From assembly GCA_016207275.1 (NCBI GenBank), contig JACQPY010000019.1:1-32457 (forward strand): a stretch of DNA of 32,457 nucleotides, written 5' to 3'. This document shows positions 1 to 9,075 of this stretch, piece by piece (positions within the stretch are counted from its first letter, which is position 1; each line of letters starts with the position of its first letter). The notes under the pieces are model-generated. The model was not told the origin of the DNA. It saw nothing but the letters and a program-made list of their open reading frames with translations, and searched no databases. The translations under genes and the position numbers were made by a program. Source of the stretch: Candidatus Kerfeldbacteria bacterium. Lineage in GTDB: Bacteria; Patescibacteriota; Patescibacteriia; SBBC01.

Positions 1-81
1 AAGTAGTTCAAAATCACCCTTGGTTGTAAAGACTTCTTTCTCGGCTTCAATGAGTTTCTTGATATCTTGGTCCGTCAACAT
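1..81 (-). CDS. Partial small protein, N-terminus MLTDQDIKKLIEAEKEVFTTKGDFELL, running off the left edge
   Basis: Minus-strand ATG at 79-81 with open frame to position 1; lies downstream of and in the same orientation as the coiled-coil ORF at 196-531. Confidence 0.5.
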   Translation of the reverse strand, partial: MLTDQDIKKLIEAEKEVFTTKGDFELL

Positions 82-195
82 ACTACAGCCACCCTAGTCT
101 AATCATCGCGAAGTGTCAAACAAGGTGTACTTTTTCATCCTGAAATATTTTGAAGGCGATTCGAACGCCCCCTAAAATCCGGCCAGCGGAACCGA

Positions 196-531
196 TTACA
201 GCAGCGTTTCCTCTTTTGAGATAATCCCTCGTTTTACCAAAGAATCGCTAAGGCGATCATGACGCGCCTTTAGAATCACTTGTTCGTCATGCCAACTTTC
301 AGTCCGCTTCAAATACTCATCAATCGAAGATTGAAGGTTTGAAAACCTATTATTTTGACCGTCGAACTTGTCCTCAAGACTATCGAACTTGTTTTCTAGA
401 CCATCGAACTTTTCTTCTAAACCATCAAACTTGCCTTCAAAGCGACGAAAATCAGACCGAAGTTCTCGGACTTCCACTTTGAGTCCACCAATGGATGCTG
501 CTAATTCCTTCATGGTTAGACGTTTGGACAC
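196..531 (-). CDS. Small coiled-coil protein with KFDGLE-type heptad repeats
   Basis: 111-aa ORF with tandem FDGLEEKFDGLENKFDSLEDKFDG. Confidence 0.65.
   Translation of the reverse strand: MSKRLTMKELAASIGGLKVEVRELRSDFRRFEGKFDGLEEKFDGLENKFDSLEDKFDGQNNRFSNLQSSIDEYLKRTESWHDEQVILKARHDRLSDSLVKRGIISKEETLL
361..440 (-). repeat. In-frame ~21-bp tandem repeat encoding heptads of the coiled-coil protein
   Basis: Repeated (c/t)catcgaactt(g/t)tctt(c/t)taga units with 21-bp period. Confidence 0.7.
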
Positions 532-693
532 GGTGTACTCCTTTCAAGCCACCGTTTGTCTAAAAGCAGACTATCAAACCACGGACTAGTCGTCAATCGG
601 TAACGCACCTTGGTGCCCTCAAGAGTCCCGCACCATTCCCCTTCGACTTGCTCCACTCGCTCAGGGTCAGATGCGAGATCTCCGCGGAGTTTA

Positions 694-712
694 CCCCGTT
701 CTAATAACGGGG
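694..712. terminator. Short palindrome CCCCGTT-ctaat-AACGGGG
   Basis: 7-bp perfect stem, 5-nt loop; resembles the core of the TIR element family. Confidence 0.4.
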
Positions 713-744
713 CTCCGAGAATCGAACCGCTATCTTAGGATCCG

Positions 745-851
745 TCCAGCACCAGTTGGTGCCCCCCAGAGGAATCGAACCTCTATCACGAGATCCGGAA
801 TCTCGCGTTCTATCCGTTGAACTAGGGAGGCTGGCACCAACTGGTGCTGGA
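745..851. repeat. Perfect 19-bp inverted repeat flanking tRNA-Arg
   Basis: TCCAGCACCAGTTGGTGCC (745-763) and GGCACCAACTGGTGCTGGA (833-851) are exact reverse complements. Confidence 0.9.
757..831 (-). tRNA. tRNA-Arg (anticodon CCG), CCA encoded
   Basis: RC GCCTCCCTAGTTCAACGGATAGAACGCGAGATTCCGGATCTCGTGATAGAGGTTCGATTCCTCTGGGGGGCACCA; acceptor GCCTCCC/GGGGGGC, anticodon loop TTCCGGA. Confidence 0.93.
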
Positions 852-861
852 TATCCGTTGT

Positions 862-913
862 CCCGCGAAGCGGGATCCCGCCTACCTTTTACAATTAAGT
901 AATTGTGGCGGGA
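862..913. repeat. Composite two-hairpin palindromic element
   Basis: CCCGCgaaGCGGG (862-874) followed by TCCCGCC...ACAATTA..TAATTGT..GGCGGGA (876-913). Confidence 0.6.
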
Positions 914-941
914 AACTATGAGGGCATGTGGTGCGGGACGC

Positions 942-1643
942 TCACTTCGTCTGCAACGCGCGTTCAATCTTAGCAATATCCTCGGGCTTCGTCAGGTCCA
1001 GCCAGCGATCTTCTAGCTCAAATACGTTCACTGGTTCGCTTCCAGCCACCACGTTGACGGCATCAGTCAGCTCATACTCTCCCCGCGGCGACAGCCCGAT
1101 TGACTCAATCGCCTCAAAAATCTTCGGCGTAAACAAGTAGATGCTGGCGTTGACCAGGTCACCGACAAACGTGGTGGGTTTTTCCACGATTCGATCGAGT
1201 AAGCCGTCTTCCGTCAGCTTCAATATGCCAAACCCTTGCCAGGCCGCCGTCTTATAGCCGCCGACCCAGATACTATCCGAATCAATAGTCATTTTCCGTA
1301 AATCGTTGGCGCCGTAGAGATTGTCGCCGGCAATGACCGCAAATACTCGGTCGCCAACCAGGCTCTTCACCGTCTCAACGGCCGCCGCGGTGCCGTAGCG
1401 GTGGTGCAGCTGCTGTTGCTCGACCAAGCGGATGCCGGGCATCTGCTCGTACGGCGCAAAAGCGTGATTCTTGTGCCCGGTCACAATAATCGTTTCCCGA
1501 AAACCGGCGGTTCGCAGGCGGTCGAGCGTGTGGTCTAAAAACGGACGTCCGAGCACAGGCAGCAAGTGTTTCGGTCGATCGGCCGTCAACTCGCCCATCC
1601 GGGTACCGCGACCGGCGGCCATAATAACGACGGTCTCAGTCAT
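942..1643 (-). CDS. Sugar nucleotidyltransferase (NTP_transferase/GlmU-N-like)
   Basis: MTETVVIMAAGRGTRMGELTADRPKHLLPVLGRPFLDHTL signature; ATGA overlap with upstream gene. Confidence 0.85.
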   Translation of the reverse strand: MTETVVIMAAGRGTRMGELTADRPKHLLPVLGRPFLDHTLDRLRTAGFRETIIVTGHKNHAFAPYEQMPGIRLVEQQQLHHRYGTAAAVETVKSLVGDRVFAVIAGDNLYGANDLRKMTIDSDSIWVGGYKTAAWQGFGILKLTEDGLLDRIVEKPTTFVGDLVNASIYLFTPKIFEAIESIGLSPRGEYELTDAVNVVAGSEPVNVFELEDRWLDLTKPEDIAKIERALQTK

Positions 1644-2641
1644 CGGCCGACTAGTTTCTTGGCCGTCCGGTACGCCCAAAACCAGCGGCGTTGATAAATG
1701 TAGTTGAAGGCACCGGGATAGACATGGATAGTGCCGCCAAAGCCTTTCTTGAACCGAGTAACGCCGGCCCAACGATGATCGAGATCGTCCGCCGGGGCGA
1801 TGCCGTAGAAATCGTACACCGTGCGGCCGGCCTGCTTGACGCGTTGGATGATACGCCACTGCATCACGTGCGAAGCCATCAGCTCGTGGCGCTCGCTAGC
1901 CGAAGCGCCGTGCAGGTAGCTGGCGGTCGTGCCGAATCGAGCAACCAGGGCGCTAGCCAGCGGTTTGTTTTGATGACTAGCCACCGCTACTTCGATCGCC
2001 TGGCCGAGCGACGTCACCATCGTTCGATAATACGAGTCCGGAAAAATCCCAATCCCCTGCCGGTTAGCCGTCTGGTGCAGCAGTCCCAAAAACGTATCAA
2101 CCTCAGCCGCCGACCGGCCGAAGTTGACGGTCACCCCGTGCCGTTCGGCTAGCCGGATATTGTAGCGCGTCTTGGGGTGCATTTCGGCGAGCAGCTGCTC
2201 CTCGGACTTGGTTAGATCGAGCAGCAGGGTTTGCTCCGGATGCATTCCTGTGCCACGAACAAACCCAAGATCGGCTGGCGGCTTGACGTTCGGCTCAACT
2301 TTCAGAAACATCGTATCAACTCGCCGAACTCGGTCGAGCTCGTCGAGAAGCACCTGCCAAACTTGACGCTGCTCGTGGTCGTTCAAGCGAGCGTCAAGTA
2401 CCGGTCCGCGCGGTGCCAGCCAGAAAGATTTTTGCAGTCGTGTGGAGTGCGGCACAACTAAGGCCGCCGCGACCATCATGCCATTCTTGGTCACGGCCAA
2501 CCGTAGGATTGGCCTGCCAGCAGCCTGCTGAAACTCGCCCCAGACCCAACTTTGCAGCACTTCGTTCGGTTGCGTCGCGGAACGGACGAATGAATCCCAA
2601 GCCGCCGGATCGGTCGGGCGGCTAACCGCCACCGTGCTCAC
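1640..2641 (-). CDS. FemAB/FemX-like peptidoglycan bridge aminoacyltransferase (GNAT fold)
   Basis: Central GNAT/FemAB features (MHPKTRYNIRLAERHGVTV, YDFYGIAP); GTG start overlapping ruvA stop. Confidence 0.8.
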   Translation of the reverse strand: MSTVAVSRPTDPAAWDSFVRSATQPNEVLQSWVWGEFQQAAGRPILRLAVTKNGMMVAAALVVPHSTRLQKSFWLAPRGPVLDARLNDHEQRQVWQVLLDELDRVRRVDTMFLKVEPNVKPPADLGFVRGTGMHPEQTLLLDLTKSEEQLLAEMHPKTRYNIRLAERHGVTVNFGRSAAEVDTFLGLLHQTANRQGIGIFPDSYYRTMVTSLGQAIEVAVASHQNKPLASALVARFGTTASYLHGASASERHELMASHVMQWRIIQRVKQAGRTVYDFYGIAPADDLDHRWAGVTRFKKGFGGTIHVYPGAFNYIYQRRWFWAYRTAKKLVGR

Positions 2642-3192
2642 GGCTTCTTGCTCAAGGCTTTCAGCGCCGAGCGAAGTCGTTCGCGGACGTCGATGATGTC
2701 GCGGCCAACCTGCCGCAGTGCCTCGGCGGCCTCGCGGCGACTGTAGCCAAGTCGCTCCAGGGCATCCAGGACCTCATCCTCGGCTGGCGCCGTTCGCTGC
2801 GCCAGCGTGCCGGACAGCTCCAGGATAATCCGTTCAGCCGTCTTTTTGCCAATGCCAGCGGCGCGAGTCAACGGCCCCGGATCGCCGTCAATAATCGCCT
2901 GCCGCAGCTGGGTGGCCGGCGTACCGCTGAGAACCGCCAAGGCCGACTTAGGACCGACGCCCGCCACCTTAATCAGCGACAAAAACAAACCCAATTCGTC
3001 GGCCGTGGCAAAACCGTACAGTTCCAGGGTGTCGCCGAACAAATGCAGGTGAGTGAACAAGTCGACTGTCTCGCCGTCGGCCCGACCGAGCAACGCCGCC
3101 CCGACAAAAACCCGATAACCGACGCCGTTAACGTCAATTACCAGCGCCCGACTATCTCGGGTTTGAATGGTTCCGTGGAGCGACGCGATCAT
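2638..3192 (-). CDS. ruvA: Holliday junction helicase subunit RuvA
   Basis: MIASLHGTI...GVGYRV...AGVGPKSALAVLS...AGIGKKTAERIILEL. Confidence 0.95.
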   Translation of the reverse strand: MIASLHGTIQTRDSRALVIDVNGVGYRVFVGAALLGRADGETVDLFTHLHLFGDTLELYGFATADELGLFLSLIKVAGVGPKSALAVLSGTPATQLRQAIIDGDPGPLTRAAGIGKKTAERIILELSGTLAQRTAPAEDEVLDALERLGYSRREAAEALRQVGRDIIDVRERLRSALKALSKKP

Positions 3193-3220
3193 ACAGTACC
3201 TAAGTCCATCCGGCCCACGG

Positions 3221-4975
3221 TCAGAAGGAGGTGACGCGAATACCCTTTAGAAATCTGATGCTGAAAATATACGTCGGGTACGGGACAGTTAGCCGAGCGA
3301 ACTTCCCGTTAACGGGATTACGGGTAAAGACCCGTAGCCCCGGCAACCCTTCGGAGAAAGTCGCGGTCACCACTTCATCCTTGCCATCAAGGTCAACGTC
3401 AACCCCGGCCAGGTCAGCCCCGCCCCGGAAGCGACTGCTGCCGGCTAAGAACTTACCAAGTCGCTTGGTCGAATGGTTAACGTAGGTGAAGACCCGAACG
3501 TCGGTTACGCCGGGCGCCGGCGCCGTCACCAGCTCAGCGTTACCGTCGCCGTTGACGTCGCTGACGGCCGCTTCAATTCCGCCGTTGAACTTTTTGTCGT
3601 AGGCCGAAAAAGCGTGGCGCTTGACCATCCGATTTTTACTCAGGTCGTACTCGTAAATTTCAACGGTTGACCCCCGGCCTTTGGTCGCCGGTGCGACCAC
3701 CACCTCAGCTAAGCCGTTCCGGTCGATGTCACCAACGGCCAGGTTCACCCCACCTCGGAAACGCGAACCATGGGCCGTAAACTCTGCCAGTCGTCGGAAA
3801 CGCTTGTTCGACTGATCGTAAGTAAAGACCCGGACCAGCGACGAAAAACTTTGCGCCGGCGCCGTCACCAAATCAGCCGTGCCGTTACCATCCACATCGG
3901 CCACGCCCACATTCACGCCAGTCTTAAGCTTACTGGTGTACGGGTAGAAACGCAGCTGGGCGCGACCGCTAAGGTTGAACATTGAGACCTGCGGCGCGCT
4001 GCCGAGGCCAGTGCCCGTCAGCACCTCTGGCGTACCGTCATGGTCAACGTCGCCGCCAGCAATCGATAGGCCGCCCCGGTAGCTCTGTCGATAAGCTAAG
4101 AAGTCACCAACTTTTTTGCCGGTCACAGCATTATAGACTTTTACTTGAGGACGGCCGCTACGGGCCGGCACTGTTGCCAGGTAGGTCGGCGTGGGGTTTT
4201 CCGGCAGCGGCCCGCCGGACGAGCAGTCGAGGCTCGTGGCCGGCTTGTTGGTCGCGGTGCCGCAGCGCTCGAGGTCGGTACAGGCCCGCGTTCGGGTCCC
4301 GTCGACGCAGTCGGTCCACTCCGAGCACGACCACCGTTCAGTGCAGCTCGTCGGTTTTGGTTCCGGCGTGGTGCACGCCTGCTCCTCAATCGGCCGGTTA
4401 AAATTCGAGTTACACGATGGAACAGCGGTGTCGACACAAGATCGGGTCTGCAGGCCGTCGCGACAGACCGACCACTCAGTGCACGACCAGTCGGGTAGAC
4501 ACGACTTTAGCTCGGTCCGCTTCGAGGCCACGTTAGAGAGCGCTGATTCATTGCCGGCTTCATCCTTCGATTTTAGGGCGAAATAGTAGGTCGCCCCGGG
4601 ATTAAGTCCGGTCGCGATCGTCGACTGGGTGGTGCCGGCCGGCAGCGGCGTCGGCACGTTAGCGACTGCGGTGGCAGAGCTCCAGGTAGCCTCGGTAATC
4701 GATTCGGTGGCGTAACGGAGGGTGTAGCTGGCCGCCGTGCCGGTCAAGCCGTCGTCGCCCGGCGCGGTCCAAACCAAGGCCACGCTGTTGGTCGGGTCGG
4801 GAGCCGCCGTCACCTCGATCTCGCCAGGAAAAGCCAGCTGCAGGACGATGCCGCCGATAATGCTGACCAAGGCGATCGCCGAAATGAGGTAAATGCCAAC
4901 TGAGATCGCGTGGGCGATTTTGGTCGATGATCGAACTTCCACCTCGACGTTGGTCAGCTTCTTCGGCCCGTTCAT
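3221..4975 (-). CDS. Surface protein: N-terminal TM, fibronectin III, two thrombospondin type-1-like repeats, FG-GAP/VCBS beta-propeller
   Basis: WSCTEWSVCRDGLQTRSCVD and WSCSEWTDCVDGTRTRACTD; repeated DVDGNGTADLVTAPA-type units. Confidence 0.85.
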   Translation of the reverse strand: MNGPKKLTNVEVEVRSSTKIAHAISVGIYLISAIALVSIIGGIVLQLAFPGEIEVTAAPDPTNSVALVWTAPGDDGLTGTAASYTLRYATESITEATWSSATAVANVPTPLPAGTTQSTIATGLNPGATYYFALKSKDEAGNESALSNVASKRTELKSCLPDWSCTEWSVCRDGLQTRSCVDTAVPSCNSNFNRPIEEQACTTPEPKPTSCTERWSCSEWTDCVDGTRTRACTDLERCGTATNKPATSLDCSSGGPLPENPTPTYLATVPARSGRPQVKVYNAVTGKKVGDFLAYRQSYRGGLSIAGGDVDHDGTPEVLTGTGLGSAPQVSMFNLSGRAQLRFYPYTSKLKTGVNVGVADVDGNGTADLVTAPAQSFSSLVRVFTYDQSNKRFRRLAEFTAHGSRFRGGVNLAVGDIDRNGLAEVVVAPATKGRGSTVEIYEYDLSKNRMVKRHAFSAYDKKFNGGIEAAVSDVNGDGNAELVTAPAPGVTDVRVFTYVNHSTKRLGKFLAGSSRFRGGADLAGVDVDLDGKDEVVTATFSEGLPGLRVFTRNPVNGKFARLTVPYPTYIFSIRFLKGIRVTSF

Positions 4976-5009
4976 GCCCTTTTATTCTAGTGGTTTTGCC
5001 GCGGCACCG

Positions 5010-5096
5010 TCAACCCCGTTAGAGAATCGACTGACACGCTTCACGAATCCAAAAAAACCGCAAAAGATTCTTCGTGCGGATCTCTAACGGGGTCAA
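5010..5096. repeat. TIR element copy A (87 bp)
   Basis: TCAACCCCGTTAGAGA...TCTCTAACGGGGTCAAC. Confidence 0.8.
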
Positions 5097-5120
5097 CCTC
5101 TCTCCAGACTTACCGTCGTG

Positions 5121-5207
5121 GTGTACTCCGTACCACAACCGCGCATACGAGGATCCAAATTTTTCGGTTATCACATCATAGACTGACAGTTGTGGTACGG
5201 GGTACAC
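5121..5207. repeat. TIR element copy A' (87 bp), variant arm
   Basis: GTGTACTCCGTACCACAAC...GTTGTGGTACGGGGTACAC, 18/19 complementary. Confidence 0.75.
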
Positions 5208-5216
5208 TCAGACCGT

Positions 5217-7259
5217 ATGCCTGCCTTCAAACTCCACTCCCCCTTCAATCCAACCGGCGACCAGCCGCAAGCGATTGCCAGGCTGATTGAAGGACTGAAG
5301 CGCGGCAACACCGCTCAGACATTGCTCGGCGTCACCGGTTCAGGCAAAACGTTCACCATGGCGAACGTGGTGGCGGCGGTCAATCGACCGACCCTGGTCA
5401 TCAGCCACAACAAAACCCTGGCCGCTCAGCTGGCCAGTGAGTTCAAAGAGTTTTTTCCAGAAAACGCCGTTCACTACTTTGTCTCCTACTACGACTACTA
5501 CCAACCCGAAGCCTACATCCCCCGGACCGACACCTACATCGAGAAGGAAACCAACATCAACGAGGAGATTGACCGATTGCGTAACGCCGCCACCCGCGAC
5601 CTGCTGACGCGGCCGGACGTGCTAATCGTCGCCTCGGTGTCCTGCATTTACGGCTTAGGTAATCCAACGGAGTACCAGAAGACCGCGCTGACTCTGACGG
5701 TTGGTCAACGCACCAAACGGCAATCGATCCTGATCAAGCTTAACCGCTTACTCTACCTCCGTAACGACGTTGACTTTCACCGCAGCACCTACCGCGTCCG
5801 CGGCGATACCCTCGACATCTACCCGGCCTATGAAGAACGCGGCGTACGAATTTCCTTCTTCGGCGACAACATCGAGGGTATCACTATCTTTGATCCAATC
5901 ACCGGCCAAGAACTGGAAACGCTCAAGTCAATCGAGATTTTCCCGGGCCGGCACTTCGTCACCCCAACCGAACGCCTACCGCATATCGCGGCCGCCATCC
6001 GGGCCGAGCTCGCCGAACAGTTGGCTGAACTCAAACACCACGGTAAACTTCTCGAGGGGCAACGCCTCGAGCAGCGCACCAACTTCGATTTAGAAATGAT
6101 CGAGACGGTCGGCTACTGCAACGGTATTGAAAACTACTCGCGCTTCTTTGACGGCCGCCAGCCTGGTCAGCCGCCGTCCACGCTGCTCGACTATTTCCCC
6201 AAAAACTTCTTGCTCTTCATCGACGAATCACACATGAGCTTGCCGCAGATCCGCGGCATGTACGAGGGTGACCGCTCGCGCAAGCAAGTCTTGGTGGGGT
6301 ACGGCTTCCGTTTACCATCGGCCCTGGACAACCGGCCGCTACGGTTCGATGAATTCAAGCAGCGGATTGGACAGCGGATCTACGTCTCGGCCACGCCTGA
6401 GGAAGCCGAGATTCGCGAGTCGACACCGGTGGTCGAGCAGTTTGTTCGTCCAACCGGTCTGCTCGATCCGACGATCGAGGTGTTACCCACCAAAGGACAA
6501 GTTGATCACCTCCTCGAGGCGATTAAGCAACGCGTTAAGCAAAAGCAGCGTGTACTCATTACGACGTTGACCAAGCGCATGGCCGAAGAGTTGACCGACT
6601 ACCTCAAAGAGCTGGGTATTAAAGTCCAGTACCTCCACGCCGACGTCGAAACGTTCGCTCGCCTAGAAATTCTCCGCGATTTGCGTCTCGGCGTCTACGA
6701 TGTGGTGGTCGGCATCAACCTGTTGCGCGAGGGGCTCGACCTGCCCGAAGTCTCGCTGGTGGCGATTCTCGACGCAGACAAAGAAGGGTATCTTCGTTCC
6801 AAAACTGCCCTCCTCCAAACCATGGGTCGAGCCGCTCGCCACGTTGATGGTCACGTAATCATGTACGCTGATACCATCACCGGCTCAATGAAAAATGCCA
6901 TCGCTGAGGTTGAACGTCGGCGCAAAATTCAACAAGTTTACAATCAGCAGCATCACGTTACGCCAACGAGCATTGCCAAGGCCGTCCGCCAAGACCGCTT
7001 AGCCGGTTTGAAGTTGGTTGAAGAACAAACACCGAAGCTGTTGATTGATGAAATCCCGGCCATGGAAATCAATCATGTCATCGCCGATCTCACCAATCAA
7101 ATGAAACTGGCCAGTCAAAACCTTGAATTTGAAAAAGCCGCCATTCTCCGCGATCAGATCGCGGCGCTCAAGCAGCGTCAATCAATCAAGCCGGCCGGCC
7201 GGAAACGATCGACCCGGCGCCCCTTGCCGCGACCGTTCGGCAAACGTAAGAGAGCCTAG
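5217..7259 (+). CDS. uvrB: Excinuclease ABC subunit B
   Basis: [26 protein letters not shown], helicase motifs, C-terminal UVR motif; ATG at 5217 preferred over TTG at 5190. Confidence 0.97.
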   Translation: MPAFKLHSPFNPTGDQPQAIARLIEGLKRGNTAQTLLGVTGSGKTFTMANVVAAVNRPTLVISHNKTLAAQLASEFKEFFPENAVHYFVSYYDYYQPEAYIPRTDTYIEKETNINEEIDRLRNAATRDLLTRPDVLIVASVSCIYGLGNPTEYQKTALTLTVGQRTKRQSILIKLNRLLYLRNDVDFHRSTYRVRGDTLDIYPAYEERGVRISFFGDNIEGITIFDPITGQELETLKSIEIFPGRHFVTPTERLPHIAAAIRAELAEQLAELKHHGKLLEGQRLEQRTNFDLEMIETVGYCNGIENYSRFFDGRQPGQPPSTLLDYFPKNFLLFIDESHMSLPQIRGMYEGDRSRKQVLVGYGFRLPSALDNRPLRFDEFKQRIGQRIYVSATPEEAEIRESTPVVEQFVRPTGLLDPTIEVLPTKGQVDHLLEAIKQRVKQKQRVLITTLTKRMAEELTDYLKELGIKVQYLHADVETFARLEILRDLRLGVYDVVVGINLLREGLDLPEVSLVAILDADKEGYLRSKTALLQTMGRAARHVDGHVIMYADTITGSMKNAIAEVERRRKIQQVYNQQHHVTPTSIAKAVRQDRLAGLKLVEEQTPKLLIDEIPAMEINHVIADLTNQMKLASQNLEFEKAAILRDQIAALKQRQSIKPAGRKRSTRRPLPRPFGKRKRA

Positions 7260-7329
7260 AAAATGTTAACCCCGCCTTTCTGTCTTTCTTTGACGTACTC
7301 GGCGGGGAGAATATTGATCGATCTACTTT

Positions 7330-7749
7330 CTATCCTTCTTCTGTTTCTTGCTCCTCTGAGGAAGCTTCAAGGAATTGTAACTGCTCGTTGTTCAGCTTCC
7401 GACCACGTCGCCAGTCCCTCAAACCGCTGGCGAGAATCGTCATTGTATGTTCCGGACTGTGACCGAAACCAGACCAATCCTCGAAGTCATCGATAACAAC
7501 AGCCGCACCGGCCTTCCGCCGCAAAAAGGCTGCGTAGAGACTACCCGAGGTAATGTTCAGGAGATACCCTGGGTGGGTGGTTGCACGAACAACCACGATC
7601 AATGGACGTACACGACCTGCCCGTCGTCTGACCTCCCGAAGAAGTGCTGGCCTAACCGCCTCGGTTGCTCCCCTGGCTGCTACTTCTGCAAACTTTTCCT
7701 GATCGAGGTTGATAAATATAACCCTAGGCTTCGAGATCGACTTGCCCAT
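7330..7749 (-). CDS. Hypothetical protein (MGKSISKPRVIFINLDQEKF...)
   Basis: ATG with good SD (GGAGG) ~6 nt upstream; no recognised domain. Confidence 0.55.
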   Translation of the reverse strand: MGKSISKPRVIFINLDQEKFAEVAARGATEAVRPALLREVRRRAGRVRPLIVVVRATTHPGYLLNITSGSLYAAFLRRKAGAAVVIDDFEDWSGFGHSPEHTMTILASGLRDWRRGRKLNNEQLQFLEASSEEQETEEG

Positions 7750-7896
7750 GATCCCTCCAAAGAAAAAAGGCGATGACATGTTGTGAATGAACGACGAATA
7801 AACACCTAACATATTCAGTAAAAAGTGTCAAGTTTCTCGTCACTTTAATGTCTCAAACTATACCAAACTTGTTTCAAACAGAAACTCTATGGTTCA

Positions 7897-8235
7897 ATGA
7901 CGGTAATGAAGAAAACACGAATTCTTCGTCTCCTCCGCCAATTCGGTTTTACCCCAGCCCAAGCTCGGTTGTACCTGGCCGGGGTTATGCTCGGTCCAGC
8001 GCTGATGGCCGTGCTGTCGAAAGAGGCGGGCCTCCCCAGAAGCACCGCCTACTACCTTATGTCCGAGCTCAAGCGACGGGGGTTCTTTACGTCACGCATG
8101 ATCGGTCGCCGAACGTACTACGCAGCCGCGTCCGGACAGCGGTTGCTGCTCATGACGAAACGTCGCGAACTCCTCATCCGTCGCATGCTACCAATTCTTC
8201 ACACGATCCAACAGAACCGATTTGGACGTTCATGA
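7897..8235 (+). CDS. TrmB-like winged-helix transcriptional regulator
   Basis: LRQFGFTPAQARLYLAGVMLGPALMAVLSKEAGLPRSTAYYLMSELKRRGFF. Confidence 0.7.
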   Translation: MTVMKKTRILRLLRQFGFTPAQARLYLAGVMLGPALMAVLSKEAGLPRSTAYYLMSELKRRGFFTSRMIGRRTYYAAASGQRLLLMTKRRELLIRRMLPILHTIQQNRFGRS

Positions 8236-8675
8236 AACGCGCCGGTCGTAAAACGGTCCTGGTTTTCGGCACCTTTGACCTCCTCCATGCCGGCCATCGG
8301 TCGTTTCTGAAACAAGCCAAGCGGTTCGGCAAAAACCTCATCGTCGCCGTTGGACGCGATCAGGTTGTTGCCAAGCTCAAGCGCCAAAAGCTAATTCAAT
8401 CCGAACGGCAACGGCTCAAAGCTATTGCTTCTCTACCGTACGTGCACCGCGCAATCCTGGCCAGCAAAAACCCGTGGCATCGTTTCTCCTTCATCAAGAA
8501 GCTCAAGCCCGATATTATCGCCCTCGGCTACGACCAAATGCACTACACCACTAACCTCGCTAGCCAGCTCCGGCGTCGTGGCATCGTCTGTCGCGTCGTT
8601 CGCCTTAAACCGTATCGGCCACGGCGTTTCAAGAGTTCGCTCCTTCGAAAAAACCTTGCATCAGAAAAAAAATAG
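8232..8675 (+). CDS. Cytidylyltransferase/nucleotidyltransferase (HxGH family, FAD synthase/TagD-like)
   Basis: VFGTFDLLHAGHRSFLKQAK; ATGA overlap with the preceding regulator. Confidence 0.85.
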   Translation: MKRAGRKTVLVFGTFDLLHAGHRSFLKQAKRFGKNLIVAVGRDQVVAKLKRQKLIQSERQRLKAIASLPYVHRAILASKNPWHRFSFIKKLKPDIIALGYDQMHYTTNLASQLRRRGIVCRVVRLKPYRPRRFKSSLLRKNLASEKK

Positions 8676-8726
8676 TGCTAACGTTTCCTAACTCCTAATT
8701 CCCTAATACCTAACACCTAGTTCCCA

Positions 8727-8990
8727 ATGCCCATCAAACACGCCGCCGCCAAGGCCTTACGACAGAACAAGAAACACCGCGTCCGTAATCTCGCGCTGAT
8801 TGCTGGCCTGAGGAAAGCCGTTAAGGCGGTTCGTCGTGCCGCCACCGCCAGGGAAAAAGCTAAGGCTGGCGAATTCTTACAAAAGGCCATACCGATCATT
8901 GACCGCGCCCGGCAGAAGGGCACCATCAAAGCCAATACGGCCGCTCGGCTTAAATCGCGGCTTCACCGCGCCGTTCGCCGCCTAACCTAA
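8727..8990 (+). CDS. rpsT: 30S ribosomal protein S20
   Basis: MPIKHAAAKALRQNKKHRVRNLALIAGLRKAVK. Confidence 0.93.
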   Translation: MPIKHAAAKALRQNKKHRVRNLALIAGLRKAVKAVRRAATAREKAKAGEFLQKAIPIIDRARQKGTIKANTAARLKSRLHRAVRRLT

Positions 8991-9075
8991 CTCCGCCAGC
9001 AGGGATGAACTCAGCTCGCTTGATAAACCAAACGACCCTGAGCCCTGTCGAATGGGTCGCGGCTTCACCGAATCG

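Noticed and set aside
5121-5207. SOS/LexA box upstream of uvrB
   Set aside because: The inverted repeat GTGTACYCCGTACCACAAC has ~87 bp between outer ends and does not match CTG-N10-CAG or CGAAC-N4-GTTCG; it fits the TIR element family better.
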